Both the position numbers and the translations under genes were made by a program. DNA of 64,000 nt, taken from positions 434,001-498,000 of the forward strand of contig NZ_CP188319.1 of the NCBI RefSeq assembly GCF_050033475.1. Reading direction: 5' to 3'. This DNA comes from Cetobacterium sp050033475 (GTDB lineage Bacteria > Fusobacteriota > Fusobacteriia > Fusobacteriales > Fusobacteriaceae). The notes beneath the pieces were generated by a model. The model did not search any database, was not told where the DNA came from, and was given only the letters and a program-made list of their open reading frames with translations. Within the stretch, counting starts at the first letter, position 1. The number at the start of each line of letters is the position of its first letter. Below, piece after piece: positions 7,249-16,421 of this stretch.

Positions 7249-7324
7249 AATTCCTCCTATCGAACAGAACTTCAAACCATTGTATCATTTCTATCAAAAA
7301 AAGTCTATATTTTTTTGATAAATT

Positions 7325-8092
7325 TTAATCTAATTCGCTTAGTATCAATGGCTTTCCATCCACTATCGCTATTGAGTGTTCGAAGTGTGCTGAACGTTTA
7401 CCATCTCTAGTTACAACTGTCCATCCATCACTTTCAATATTCACTTTATAGCTTCCTTCATTAACCATAGGTTCTATTGCTAAAACCATTCCATTTTCTA
7501 TTTTTAGCCCTCTTCCTCTTCTTCCAAAGTTTGGAATACATGGATCTTCGTGCATTGCTTTTCCAACTCCATGTCCTGAGAAATCTCTTACTACAGTAAA
7601 CCCATTTTTTTCAACATGTTGCTGTATAGCATGACCTACATCACCAAGTCTATTTCCTTCCACTGCAGCTTCTATTCCTATGTCTCTTGCTTCCTTTGTT
7701 ACTTCTAATAATTTTTTTGAAATTTCATCAATTTCACCAACTGGTAAAGTTATAGCTGAATCTCCAAAATAACCATTTAAATTTGTAACAACATCGATTC
7801 CAACAATATCTCCTTCTTGAAGAATTTTGTTAGCTCTAGGAATTCCATGCACAACTTCATCATTTACTGATATGCATGACCCTGCTGGATATGGATTTAC
7901 TGGTCCTCCTACACCTATTGTAGCTGGTATAGCTCCAGCACTTCTAATATAATCTTCTATTATATTATTTAATTCCAATGTAGAAATTCCAGCTTTAATA
8001 TACTTAGGCAAAATTTCATTATATAATCTTGCTATAATTTGATTAGCTTTTTTTATTTCTTTAATTTCATCTAAGGTTTTTATAACTACCAT
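7325..8092 (-). CDS. map: Methionine aminopeptidase, type I
   Basis: Removes the initiator methionine from nascent proteins. It has 255 residues without the N-terminal zinc extension. Metal ligands are recognisable: the Asp pair in GIDVVTNLNGYFGDSA, His in FSGHGVGKAMHEDP, Glu in LAIEPMV and Glu in HFEHSIAI. It lies between adk and infA in the classical spc-alpha junction. Confidence 0.97.
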   Translation of the reverse strand: MVVIKTLDEIKEIKKANQIIARLYNEILPKYIKAGISTLELNNIIEDYIRSAGAIPATIGVGGPVNPYPAGSCISVNDEVVHGIPRANKILQEGDIVGIDVVTNLNGYFGDSAITLPVGEIDEISKKLLEVTKEARDIGIEAAVEGNRLGDVGHAIQQHVEKNGFTVVRDFSGHGVGKAMHEDPCIPNFGRRGRGLKIENGMVLAIEPMVNEGSYKVNIESDGWTVVTRDGKRSAHFEHSIAIVDGKPLILSELD

Positions 8093-8121
8093 ATCTTATC
8101 CTTTCTAACCCTTTAAAAGAA

Positions 8122-8763
8122 CTATCCTAAAATAGAAAAAATTTCTTCTTTTATTTCTTCTATTTCCTTAGTTCCATCAAGTTCTACTAAAACATTTCTG
8201 TTTTTATAGAAATCAAATAAAGGTGCTGTCTGTGTATGATATGCTTCTAATCTTTTATTAACTGTTTCAGCAGTATCATCTTTTCTTGTTATAAGATCTG
8301 CACCACAATAGTCACATTTTCCTTCTACTTTTGATGGATTAAATTCAACATGGAACGATGCTCCACAATTTGGACATACTCTTCTTCCAGTTATTCTTCC
8401 AACTATTAATTCATCTGGAACATTTAAAGAAATAACTTTATCTAAATTAATTTTTAATTCTTTCATTAATTCTTCTAAAGCTTCTGCCTGAGCTAAAGTT
8501 CTTGGGAATCCATCTAATATAAATCCTGCTTTACAATCCTCTTGAGATAATCTTTCTTTTATAATTCCTATTATAGTAGAATCTGGAACTAATTTACCTT
8601 CATCCATAAACTTTTTAGCTTCCATTCCCATTGGAGTTCCAGCTGCAATTGCCGCTCTTAAGATATCTCCTGTTGAAATTTGTGGAATACCATATTTGTC
8701 TATAATGTATTTTGCTTGTGTTCCTTTTCCAGCTCCTGGAGCTCCGAATAACATAATATTCAT
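8122..8763 (-). CDS. adk: Adenylate kinase with zinc-type lid
   Basis: Interconverts AMP, ADP and ATP. I place the start at 8763 (MNIMLFGAPGAGKGTQ, 213 residues): GGGAG lies 9 bases upstream and the P loop falls at residues 6-15. The lid holds CPNC near residue 129 and CDYC near 149, the four-cysteine zinc lid of Gram-positive-type enzymes. FPRTLAQAE marks the NMP-binding side. It has a -10 box of its own and a terminator hairpin separates it from secY. Confidence 0.96.
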   Translation of the reverse strand: MNIMLFGAPGAGKGTQAKYIIDKYGIPQISTGDILRAAIAAGTPMGMEAKKFMDEGKLVPDSTIIGIIKERLSQEDCKAGFILDGFPRTLAQAEALEELMKELKINLDKVISLNVPDELIVGRITGRRVCPNCGASFHVEFNPSKVEGKCDYCGADLITRKDDTAETVNKRLEAYHTQTAPLFDFYKNRNVLVELDGTKEIEEIKEEIFSILG

Positions 8764-8800
8764 AATCTTCATCTCCCGTTTTTTAAAACTATACTCGAGT

Positions 8801-8806
8801 ATTATA
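8801..8806 (-). promoter_or_regulatory. Candidate adk -10 box
   Basis: Perfect TATAAT in TTGTATAATACT on the minus strand, 38 bases before the adk start and just after the secY terminator hairpin. The -35 region is poor (ATGCAA), so strength is uncertain. Confidence 0.5.
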
Positions 8807-8841
8807 CAATACTTTAATTTTTTTTGCATTAATTTTAGGGT

Positions 8842-8877
8842 AAAAATAAAAAATGACACGACCCTTTGCCGTGCCAT
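8842..8877 (-). terminator. Terminator between secY and adk
   Basis: Stem ATGGCACG/CGTGTCAT with one G-U pair (8870-8877 with 8853-8860), followed on the minus strand by TTTTTTATTTTT. It starts 6 bases after the secY stop and would cut the long operon in two or attenuate it. Confidence 0.75.
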
Positions 8878-8882
8878 AGATC

Positions 8883-10163
8883 TTATAAGAATCCCTTATA
8901 TTCTTTCATAATAAGGTGAGCATCTATCTGTTGTACAGTATCTAAAGCAACTCCAACAACGATTATTATACCTGTTCCTCCAAAGAAAACTGGAAGACTA
9001 AAAGCTTTAAATAATATCATTGGTAGTATGGCGATAATAGCTAAGAAAATAGCTCCTCCCCATGTTATTCTTGTAACAACTCTTTCTAGATAATCAGCTG
9101 TATCTGCTCCTGGTCTTATGCTTGGAATAGCTCCTCCACCTTGTTTCAAATTATCCGCAACTTTTTCTGGATCGAAAACAATTGCAGTATAGAAAAATGA
9201 GAAGAAAATTATTACTAAAGCATAAAGTATTAAGTATACTGGATGAGTATCCGTAAACAATCTAGCTAATATTACTTTACCTGGAAAAGTTCCTGGTAAC
9301 ATATTTACCACTAGAGATGGTACCATCATAACTACTGAAGCAAAAATTACTGGCATAACACCAGCACTATTAAGTTTTAAAGGGATATAAGAGTTTTGTC
9401 CCATACCATGGTTTCCACCAAATCCTTTACCTACGTAATGAACTGGTATTTTTCTTTGTCCTAGTTGGAATATAACTATTCCAGCTATTGTAAGAATTGC
9501 TGCTAATCCAACTAATAACAGAACAGGAATTAAAAACTTATTTCCTTGCATATCCTGCATAGTTTGAATAATCGCTCTTGGTGCACCTGAAATTACGTTT
9601 AGGAAGATCAATAATGAAACTCCATTTCCTATTCCCTTAACTGAGATTTGCTCTCCAACCCACATTAAAAATACTGTACCAGCAGTTAATGTTACGATTG
9701 TTGTTAAGAAGAATGAGAATCCTGGTGTTGTTACTAATCCAACGGACTGTAACCACATACATACTCCAATTCCTTGTACTATGGCAATTGCAATAGTAAG
9801 ATATCTTGTCCATTGAGTAATTTTATTTCTCCCTGATTCACCCTCTTTTTGTATCTCTTCAAGCTTCGGTATAATAACAGCTAATAAGCTAAATACTATG
9901 GAAGCATTGATGTAGGGCACAATTCCTAGGGCAAATATTGATACTCTTTGGAAAGCTCCCCCTGAGAACATATTAATGTATCCTAGTAGATCGTTTTGCG
10001 CAGTCATCTGTGCTAAACGATCTATATCTACACCAGGAGCAGGGATATAAGTCCCTACCCTAGCTACTAGGAACATCAATAAGGTGAAGATTATTCTTTC
10101 CCTCAGCTCAGGAATTTTAATAATACCTCTAAGTTTCATGTTAAACTTTTCAATCAAAGTCAT
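8883..10163 (-). CDS. secY: Protein translocase subunit SecY
   Basis: Membrane channel of the Sec translocon, 426 residues with ten predicted hydrophobic segments. Recognisable features are the LMFLVARVGTYIPAPGVD first segment, the plug region near 60-80 (SGGAFQRVSIFALGIVPYI) and the conserved cytoplasmic loop with RKIPVHYVGK near 240. It sits after rplO at the end of the spc operon. Confidence 0.98.
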   Translation of the reverse strand: MTLIEKFNMKLRGIIKIPELRERIIFTLLMFLVARVGTYIPAPGVDIDRLAQMTAQNDLLGYINMFSGGAFQRVSIFALGIVPYINASIVFSLLAVIIPKLEEIQKEGESGRNKITQWTRYLTIAIAIVQGIGVCMWLQSVGLVTTPGFSFFLTTIVTLTAGTVFLMWVGEQISVKGIGNGVSLLIFLNVISGAPRAIIQTMQDMQGNKFLIPVLLLVGLAAILTIAGIVIFQLGQRKIPVHYVGKGFGGNHGMGQNSYIPLKLNSAGVMPVIFASVVMMVPSLVVNMLPGTFPGKVILARLFTDTHPVYLILYALVIIFFSFFYTAIVFDPEKVADNLKQGGGAIPSIRPGADTADYLERVVTRITWGGAIFLAIIAILPMILFKAFSLPVFFGGTGIIIVVGVALDTVQQIDAHLIMKEYKGFL

Positions 10164-10223
10164 AACTCTTCACCCCACCTTATAATAACTATTTAAAAGT
10201 TCCTTCAATAAAGGATACTATAA

Positions 10224-10700
10224 TTAGTTATTTTTTGCAACATCTGCGAAAGATTTTATTTCTATAATTTCTATAGATCCACCTTTAGCTTCAATCGCAG
10301 CTTTAGCTGATGCAGAAACTTTGTGTGCCTTTACAGAAACTTTCTTCTCTAAAGACCCATTTCCTAGAACTTTAATTCCTGCTTCAAGTTTCTTAACGAT
10401 TCCGGCAGCAACTAATAATTCAGGAGTTACTTCAGTTCCTTCTTCAAATCTATTTAAATCAGATAAATTGATTAGAGCGAAGTCTTTTCTAAATAAAGAG
10501 TTAGAGAATCCTCTCTTAGGTACTCTTCTATATAGAGGCATTTGTCCACCTTCGAAATAAGGTTTAACTCCAGCTCCAGATCTAGACTTTTGTCCATTGC
10601 TTCCTTTACCAGCTGTCTTACCTAATCCAGAAGACTCTCCTCTTCCTACTCTTTTTCTATCTTTCTTCGGTACAGAAGGTTTTAATTCATTTAATTTCAT
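10224..10700 (-). CDS. rplO: 50S ribosomal protein L15
   Basis: Late-assembly large-subunit protein, 158 residues, beginning MKLNELKPSVPKKDRKRVGR and with the glycine-rich GLGKTAGKGSNGQKSRSG basic arm. Directly follows rpmD with a 3-base gap, so the two are translationally close. Confidence 0.97.
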   Translation of the reverse strand: MKLNELKPSVPKKDRKRVGRGESSGLGKTAGKGSNGQKSRSGAGVKPYFEGGQMPLYRRVPKRGFSNSLFRKDFALINLSDLNRFEEGTEVTPELLVAAGIVKKLEAGIKVLGNGSLEKKVSVKAHKVSASAKAAIEAKGGSIEIIEIKSFADVAKNN

Positions 10701-10703
10701 TGA

Positions 10704-10886
10704 TTATTGCACCTCCTCTACTTTTAAAAGATATGAAACTAGAGCGATTTTCCCTTTTAATTCAGGAGTCTCTTCGTGCTCTACAACATCATTCATCTTC
10801 TTAAGCCCTAGCGACTTTAAAGTTGCTATATGGTTAGGCTTTCTTCCGATCATGCTTTTTACAAGCTCTATTCTAAGCTTTGCCAT
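10704..10886 (-). CDS. rpmD: 50S ribosomal protein L30
   Basis: Large-subunit protein of 60 residues in the short bacterial form, with VKSMIGRKPNHIATLKSLGL (residues 9-28), the family core. Located between rpsE and rplO. Confidence 0.96.
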   Translation of the reverse strand: MAKLRIELVKSMIGRKPNHIATLKSLGLKKMNDVVEHEETPELKGKIALVSYLLKVEEVQ

Positions 10887-10897
10887 TGTTTTACCTC

Positions 10898-11401
10898 CTA
10901 GCTTAAGATATCCTTAACTTCTTTTCCTCTTAAAGCTGCAACTTGCTCAGCAGTTCTTAACTGACTTAAAGCTTCGATTGTAGCTCTTGCAACGTTGTGC
11001 TTGTTTCTAGATCCTTTTATTTTAGTAAGAATATTTTGTACTCCTACTAACTCAAGAATCTCTCTACATGAAGATCCAGCGATAACTCCTGTTCCTTCAT
11101 AAGCTGGTGCCATCCAAATTGAAGTAGCTCCCCATTTTCCAACGATTTCGTGAGGAATAGTATTTCCTTTTAAAGATACGTGAACTAGATTTTTCTTAGC
11201 AGCGGCGATTGCTTTTCTGATTGCATCAGGTACACCGTTTGCCTTACCTAGTCCCATTCCAATATTTCCTTCTCCATCTCCTACAGCAGCTAAAACTGAG
11301 AAAGATATTGTTCTTCCTCCTTTAGTTGTCTTAGATACTCTAGAAATCTTTAATAATTTCTCTTGAAATTGTTTTTCTTCTTTATTTAAAAACTTAGACA
11401 A
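10898..11401 (-). CDS. rpsE: 30S ribosomal protein S5
   Basis: Decoding-fidelity protein at the mRNA entry, 167 residues. The S5 double-stranded RNA-binding domain shows RVSKTTKGGRTISFSVLAAV near residue 20 and GDGEGNIGMGLGKANGVPDA near 41. The C-terminal domain has AGSSCREILELVGV. It lies between rplR and rpmD. Confidence 0.97.
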   Translation of the reverse strand: MSKFLNKEEKQFQEKLLKISRVSKTTKGGRTISFSVLAAVGDGEGNIGMGLGKANGVPDAIRKAIAAAKKNLVHVSLKGNTIPHEIVGKWGATSIWMAPAYEGTGVIAGSSCREILELVGVQNILTKIKGSRNKHNVARATIEALSQLRTAEQVAALRGKEVKDILS

Positions 11402-11425
11402 GTGAAGTCCTCCTCTCTACAAGAA

Positions 11426-11794
11426 TTAGAATTTTAATCCTGCTTCTCTTGCAGCCTCTGCAAGGGCAGCGATTCTTCCTGTGTATTTATATCCTGATCT
11501 GTCGAATACTACAGTAGTTATATTCTTCGCTACAGCTCTCTCAGCGATTGACTTTCCTACTAATTTAGCAGCTTCAACATTTCCTCCGTGTTTTACATTG
11601 GCTTTGATCTCTTTATCGATAGTTGACGTAGCAACTATAGTTACTCTGTTCACGTCATCGATAAGTTGAGCAAAAATGTTGTTGTTTGATCTATATATAG
11701 AAAGTCTTGGTCTCTCAGCTGTACCAGAAATTTTATTTCTGATTGATAAGTGCTTTCTTCTTCTAATAGCATCTCTATTAACTTTCTTAAACAA
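11426..11794 (-). CDS. rplR: 50S ribosomal protein L18
   Basis: 5S rRNA-binding protein of the central protuberance, 122 residues. Contains RKHLSIRNKISGTAERPRLS, and ends FDRSGYKYTGRIAALAEAAR near the C-terminus. Order rplF-rplR-rpsE is canonical. Confidence 0.97.
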   Translation of the reverse strand: MFKKVNRDAIRRRKHLSIRNKISGTAERPRLSIYRSNNNIFAQLIDDVNRVTIVATSTIDKEIKANVKHGGNVEAAKLVGKSIAERAVAKNITTVVFDRSGYKYTGRIAALAEAAREAGLKF

Positions 11795-11837
11795 CTCACT
11801 AACCTCCTTCTTTAAAAAGCAAACTAGTTAACTAGTT

Positions 11838-12374
11838 TTATGACTTCTTACCTTCTTTTCTTCTGATTACTTCATCAGAGTACTTAACTCCTTTTCCTTT
11901 ATAAGGCTCTGGAGCTCTCTTAGATCTGATGTTAGCAGCAACTTGTCCTACTACATCTTTCTCTGCACCCTCGATATGAATAGTTGTATTTTTCTCTACT
12001 GTCATTTTAATTCCTGGAACAGCGTCGATAATTACTGGATGAGAATATCCTAATGACATTTCTAATCCGTTGTTCTTTTCTGCAGCTCTGTATCCAACTC
12101 CAACTAAGTTAAGAGTTTTCTTGAATCCTGTAGAAACTCCAACTACCATATTGTTTATAAGAGCTCTTGTTGTTCCGTGAATAGCTCTTGAGAATGGTAA
12201 GTCGTTTGATCTCTCTACAACGATTTCATTATTTTCAAGCTTTATAGTTATTTCTTTATTAAATTCTTTAGTTAAAGTACCTTTAGGACCTTTTACAGTT
12301 ACTACATTTTCAGGAGTAACTGTAACTTCTACCCCAGCAGGTACCACTATAATCTTTTTACCTACTCTTGACAT
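11838..12374 (-). CDS. rplF: 50S ribosomal protein L6
   Basis: Large-subunit protein near the factor-binding site, 178 residues, two repeated L6 folds. It starts MSRVGKKIIVVPAGVEV and has the C-terminal signature PEPYKGKGVKYSDEVIRRKE. Downstream of rpsH. Confidence 0.97.
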   Translation of the reverse strand: MSRVGKKIIVVPAGVEVTVTPENVVTVKGPKGTLTKEFNKEITIKLENNEIVVERSNDLPFSRAIHGTTRALINNMVVGVSTGFKKTLNLVGVGYRAAEKNNGLEMSLGYSHPVIIDAVPGIKMTVEKNTTIHIEGAEKDVVGQVAANIRSKRAPEPYKGKGVKYSDEVIRRKEGKKS

Positions 12375-12395
12375 TAATGGCCACCTCCCAAGTTA

Positions 12396-12791
12396 TTACC
12401 AAACGAATGCAAGGATCTCTCCACCAACGTTTTCTCTTCTAGCAGTTCTATCAGTTACGATACCTCTAGAAGTTGAAACGATAGCGATTCCTAGACCAGA
12501 TAATACTCTTGGCATATCCTCAACTGAAGCATATACTCTTCTTCCTGGCTTAGAGATTCTCTTGATTCCTTTGATTACTCTTTCTTTTCCTTCATACTTT
12601 AAGTAAATTCTTATATTTTTTTTATTTCCATCAGTTACAACTTTAAAGTTAGCGATGTATCCTTCTTCTTTTAAAATCTCAGCGATTTTCTCTTTAAGAT
12701 TTGAATGAGGTACGTCAACTTTCTCATGCATAACTGCGTTAGCATTTCTAACTCTTGTTAACATATCTGCGATTGGATCTGTTAAAAACAT
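12396..12791 (-). CDS. rpsH: 30S ribosomal protein S8
   Basis: Central-domain assembly protein, 131 residues. N-terminus MFLTDPIADMLTRVRNANAV and C-terminal STSRGIVTDRTARRENVGGE are family signatures. S8 is the spc-operon autoregulator in E. coli; I saw no obvious S8-site mimic near rplE but did not search exhaustively. Confidence 0.97.
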   Translation of the reverse strand: MFLTDPIADMLTRVRNANAVMHEKVDVPHSNLKEKIAEILKEEGYIANFKVVTDGNKKNIRIYLKYEGKERVIKGIKRISKPGRRVYASVEDMPRVLSGLGIAIVSTSRGIVTDRTARRENVGGEILAFVW

Positions 12792-12822
12792 CTATTAAAA
12801 GCCTCCTTTCATCTCCTATTAA

Positions 12823-13110
12823 TTACCAAGATGATTTCTTTACACCTGGGATAAGTCCAGCACCAGCAAGTTGTCTGAACTTAACTCTTGAAATTCCGAA
12901 TTCTCTCATGAATCCTCTTGGTCTTCCATCTAATTGACATCTATTTCTTTTTCTTACTGGAGAAGAGTTGTTTGGTAACTTGTTAAGTTCGAACATTGCT
13001 TCCATGTCTCCATCTTTAACTCTCTTCTTCAGCTCAGCTCTTTTCTCAGCGTATTTATCGCATAGTTCTGCTCTCTTTACATCTCTAGCGATCATTGACT
13101 TTTTAGCCAT
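12823..13110 (-). CDS. rpsN: 30S ribosomal protein S14, zinc-free long form
   Basis: Head protein of 95 residues, longer than the 61-residue zinc form. Only two Cys (residues 17 and 58) are present, and the linker between them is long, so it is the C-minus type. C-terminus FGISRVKFRQLAGAGLIPGV is typical. It lies between rplE and rpsH. Confidence 0.97.
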   Translation of the reverse strand: MAKKSMIARDVKRAELCDKYAEKRAELKKRVKDGDMEAMFELNKLPNNSSPVRKRNRCQLDGRPRGFMREFGISRVKFRQLAGAGLIPGVKKSSW

Positions 13111-13131
13111 TTATTCTTACCCTCCTCACTA

Positions 13132-13683
13132 TTACTTTTTGAAAGGCATTCCGAATGCCTTAAGTAAAGCTCTTCCTTCTTCATCTGACTTAGCAGAAGA
13201 TACGATAGTGATAGACATTCCTAAAAGCTTGTCAACTTTATCGAATTCGATCTCAGGGAAAACTAATTGATCTCTTAATCCAAGAGAATAGTTTCCTCTT
13301 CCGTCAAATGAATCAGCTGAAACTCCTTCAAAGTCTCTTACTCTTGGAAGAACTACGTTGATTAATCTATCTAAGAAATCATACATTCTTTCTTTTCTTA
13401 AAGTAACTTTTGCACCAATTGGCATTCCTTCTCTTAATTTGAATCCTGCCTCTGATTTTCTAGCCTTTCTTACAACTGGCTTTTGTCCAGTGATGATTGT
13501 TAAATCACCCATAGCCGCGTCGATTAACTTAGAGTTTTGAGTAGCTTCTCCAACTCCCATGTTAACAACGATTCTATCTAATTTAGGACATTGCATAACG
13601 TTTGCTAACCCTAACTCCTTAACAAGAGCTGGAATTATAACTTCGTCATATAATTTATGATATCTAGAAACGTATTTAGACAC
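13132..13683 (-). CDS. rplE: 50S ribosomal protein L5
   Basis: 5S rRNA-binding protein of the central protuberance, 183 residues. Signatures: RIVVNMGVGEATQNSKL near 47 and TGQKPVVRKARKSEAGFKLR near 75. Between rplX and rpsN. Confidence 0.97.
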   Translation of the reverse strand: MSKYVSRYHKLYDEVIIPALVKELGLANVMQCPKLDRIVVNMGVGEATQNSKLIDAAMGDLTIITGQKPVVRKARKSEAGFKLREGMPIGAKVTLRKERMYDFLDRLINVVLPRVRDFEGVSADSFDGRGNYSLGLRDQLVFPEIEFDKVDKLLGMSITIVSSAKSDEEGRALLKAFGMPFKK

Positions 13684-13700
13684 TTACGTTTTCCTCCTTC

Positions 13701-14042
13701 CTATAAATTTTCTCCAGATACTTTAGAGTATCTTACTTTTTTACCATCAACCATCTTGTATCCAACTCTTGTTGGTTTCCCAGCTTTCTCATCAAATAAC
13801 ATAACTTTTGAAGAGAACATTGGAGCTGGTTTTGTAACAACTCCACCTTGTGGGTTCATTTGAGATGGTTTCATATGTTTAGTAATCATGTTGATTCCTT
13901 CAACTACTACTTTACCTTTTTTAGGGAACACTTTTAAAACTTTACCAGTTTTACCTTTATCTTTTCCAGAAATTACATAAACTGTATCTCCAGTTTTAAC
14001 ATGTAATGTAGCTGGTACGAATTTAATTTTAGGTCTAGCCAC
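13701..14042 (-). CDS. rplX: 50S ribosomal protein L24
   Basis: Assembly-initiator protein with a KOW motif (GDTVYVISGKDKGKTGKVLK, residues 17-36). 113 residues. Between rplN and rplE. Confidence 0.97.
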   Translation of the reverse strand: MARPKIKFVPATLHVKTGDTVYVISGKDKGKTGKVLKVFPKKGKVVVEGINMITKHMKPSQMNPQGGVVTKPAPMFSSKVMLFDEKAGKPTRVGYKMVDGKKVRYSKVSGENL

Positions 14043-14064
14043 GATAATTAGCCTCCTCTCTTGA

Positions 14065-14433
14065 TTATATTACCTCTGGAGCTAGAGATACTATCTTCAT
14101 AAAGTCCTTAGCTCTTAATTCTCTTGCAACAGGCCCGAATATTCTTGTAGCCTTTGGATCGTTGTTAGTGTTAATAACAACTGCTGCGTTATCATCAAAT
14201 TTGATGTATGATCCATCTTCTCTTCTTAATTCTTTCTTAGTTCTAACAATAACTGCTTTAACTACATCTCCCTTTTTAACGTTTCCGCCAGGGATTGCTT
14301 CTTTAACTGATGCCACAACAATGTCACCGATTCTACCGAATCTTCTTTTAGATCCACCAAGAACTCTTATTACCATAAGTTTCTTAGCACCTGAGTTATC
14401 AGCAACATTAAGGATAGTTTGTTGTTGTACCAT
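14065..14433 (-). CDS. rplN: 50S ribosomal protein L14
   Basis: Inter-subunit bridge protein, 122 residues, with the N-terminal VADNSGAKKLMVIRVLGG motif and C-terminal RIFGPVARELRAKDFMKIVS. Between rpsQ and rplX. Confidence 0.97.
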   Translation of the reverse strand: MVQQQTILNVADNSGAKKLMVIRVLGGSKRRFGRIGDIVVASVKEAIPGGNVKKGDVVKAVIVRTKKELRREDGSYIKFDDNAAVVINTNNDPKATRIFGPVARELRAKDFMKIVSLAPEVI

Positions 14434-14463
14434 TAAAATATCCTCCTCTCAACAATAATTGGA

Positions 14464-14715
14464 TTATCTAGCTTTCTCTGTAATTTCAACTAGTCTCCAT
14501 CTCTTATCTCTAGATAATGGTCTAGTTTCCATAATTCTAACTTTGTCTCCAGCTTGAGCTACATTGTTCTCGTCATGAGCTTTGAACTTTGTAGTCTTCT
14601 TAACTCTTTTTTTATAGATAGGGTGTAATGTCATTGTTTCTATTGCAACAACTATAGTTTTATCCATTTTGTCAGAAACAACGATTCCTTCTCTAATTTT
14701 TCTTTCGTTTCTCAA
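14464..14715 (-). CDS. rpsQ: 30S ribosomal protein S17
   Basis: OB-fold primary 16S-binding protein, 83 residues. Contains KIREGIVVSDKMDKTIVVAI and GDKVRIMETRPLSRDKRWRL. Between rpmC and rplN. Confidence 0.97.
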   Translation of the reverse strand: MRNERKIREGIVVSDKMDKTIVVAIETMTLHPIYKKRVKKTTKFKAHDENNVAQAGDKVRIMETRPLSRDKRWRLVEITEKAR

Positions 14716-14767
14716 GATCTTGACCTCCTCTTCTTAAGAATGAATCTATATCTAAAATGAGATTATA

Positions 14768-14950
14768 TTATCTTTCGTTTAATATAGTGTTTATTCTTGC
14801 TATCTCTCTTCTAACTTCTCTAATCTTAGCAGTGTTAGTCAGTTGCCCTAATGAAAGTTGGAACTTTAGGTTGAATAATTCTTCCTTAAGCTCTTTACAC
14901 TTAACTACTAAGTTTTCAGTAGACATTTCTCTTATTTCCTTAGCTCTCAT
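14768..14950 (-). CDS. rpmC: 50S ribosomal protein L29
   Basis: Helical exit-tunnel protein, 60 residues. FNLKFQLSLGQLTNTAKIRE near 28 is the family core. Its ATG overlaps the rplP stop codon region (shared base 14950), suggesting translational coupling. Confidence 0.96.
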   Translation of the reverse strand: MRAKEIREMSTENLVVKCKELKEELFNLKFQLSLGQLTNTAKIREVRREIARINTILNER

Positions 14951-15372
14951 TAGTTATCACCACCGTTCTCTCTTTTTACTATTTTACATCTAATAGGAAG
15001 TTTCATAGAAGCTTTTCTTAAAGCTGCTAATGCTTTATCCTCTGTAACTCCAGAAACCTCGAACATTATTCTTCCAGGTTTTACTACTGCTACCCAACCT
15101 TCTACATTTCCTTTACCTTTACCCATTCTCACTCCAGCAGGTCTAGCTGTGATTGGTTTGTCAGGGAATATTCTTATGAAAGTCTTACCTTCTCTTCTGA
15201 ATGTTCTGTTGATACCAATTCTACATGATTCGATCTGTCTGTTTGTGATCCATGCTGGCTCAAGGGCTTGTAATCCATAATCTCCGAATGCTACAGTATT
15301 ACCTCTTAAGGCTTTACCTTTCATTCTACCTCTAAACATTTTTCTATGTTTCGTTCTTTTAGGCATTAACAT
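14950..15372 (-). CDS. rplP: 50S ribosomal protein L16
   Basis: Large-subunit protein near the A-site tRNA, 140 residues. Starts MLMPKRTKHRKMFRGRMKGK; GGAGGGG inside the end of rpsC serves as ribosome binding site. RIFPDKPITARPAGVRMGKG near 72 is the family core. Confidence 0.97.
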   Translation of the reverse strand: MLMPKRTKHRKMFRGRMKGKALRGNTVAFGDYGLQALEPAWITNRQIESCRIGINRTFRREGKTFIRIFPDKPITARPAGVRMGKGKGNVEGWVAVVKPGRIMFEVSGVTEDKALAALRKASMKLPIRCKIVKRENGGDN

Positions 15373-15374
15373 GA

Positions 15375-16031
15375 TTAAGCTTCCCCTCCTTCCTTCTTAG
15401 TTGGAAGTACTTCTCCGTTATAGATCCATACTTTTATACCAAGAGCTCCGTAAGTTGTATGAGCTGTTGCTGTTGCATAGTCGATATCTGCTCTTAATGT
15501 GTGTAGAGGTACTTTTCCTTCTACTACCCACTCAGATCTAGCGATCTCTGCTCCATTTAATCTTCCTGAAACCATAACTTTTATTCCTTTAGCTCCTGAT
15601 TTCATTGCTCTCATTACAGCTTGGCTAACTGCTCTCTTGTAAGCTACCCTTTTCTCGATAGATGTAGCTATGTTTTCTGCAACTAAAGTTGCATCTTTAT
15701 TGAAGTCTTTAACCTCGATTATTTTTACTGTTACTTTTCTTCCAGTTAACTTCTCAAGTCTAGCTCTAAGTGCTTCTATTTCAGCACCTTTTCTTCCTAT
15801 AACTATTCCTGCTTTTGCAGTATGTACAAGAACTACTACGTGAGATGGAGATGTTCTTTCAATCTTCACCTTTGCTATTCCAGCGTGGAAGTAGTTTGTC
15901 TTGATAAGTTCTCTGATTTGTGTATCTTCATGGAAATACTTTGCGTATTCCTTCTTATCTGCATACCATGCAGAGTCCCAAGTTCTTGTTATACCAAGTC
16001 TTAGTCCTCTAGGGTCTACCTTTTGTCCCAC
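15375..16031 (-). CDS. rpsC: 30S ribosomal protein S3
   Basis: mRNA-entry protein with a KH domain, 218 residues. KH motif AGIVIGRKGAEIEALRARLE lies near residue 73; C-terminal domain includes GRLNGAEIARSEWVVEGKVP. Only two bases separate it from rplP. Confidence 0.97.
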   Translation of the reverse strand: MGQKVDPRGLRLGITRTWDSAWYADKKEYAKYFHEDTQIRELIKTNYFHAGIAKVKIERTSPSHVVVLVHTAKAGIVIGRKGAEIEALRARLEKLTGRKVTVKIIEVKDFNKDATLVAENIATSIEKRVAYKRAVSQAVMRAMKSGAKGIKVMVSGRLNGAEIARSEWVVEGKVPLHTLRADIDYATATAHTTYGALGIKVWIYNGEVLPTKKEGGEA

Positions 16032-16046
16032 AGTCTTACCTCCTTA

Positions 16047-16397
16047 CTACTTTTCAGATACTGCCACAATAATGTGCGCTGTTGGTTTTCTGATTATATC
16101 CGCTCTTCCCATTGCTCTAGGCATGATTCTTTTAAGAGCTGGTCCGTCATTTATCATGATAGTTGATACTACTAACTTCTCCTCATCCATTTTGAAGTTG
16201 TTAGTTGCGTTAGCAATTGCTGATGCTAGTGTTTTCTTTATGAATCTAGCTGCTTTTTTATTAGTAAACTCTAATATATCTAAAGCTTCTAAAGCTGATT
16301 TTCCTCTCACTAAGTCCGCTACTAATCTAGCTTTTCTTGGAGATAATCTTACGAATCTAGTTATTGCTCTAGCTTCCACTAGTCCAACCTCCTTCAT
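16047..16397 (-). CDS. rplV: 50S ribosomal protein L22
   Basis: Exit-tunnel protein, 116 residues. RLSPRKARLVADLVRGKSAL near 17 and the tunnel hairpin region PALKRIMPRAMGRADIIRKP near 87. Between rpsS and rpsC. Confidence 0.97.
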   Translation of the reverse strand: MKEVGLVEARAITRFVRLSPRKARLVADLVRGKSALEALDILEFTNKKAARFIKKTLASAIANATNNFKMDEEKLVVSTIMINDGPALKRIMPRAMGRADIIRKPTAHIIVAVSEK

Positions 16398-16421
16398 TCT
16401 TAATCTCTATATCTTAATTGA

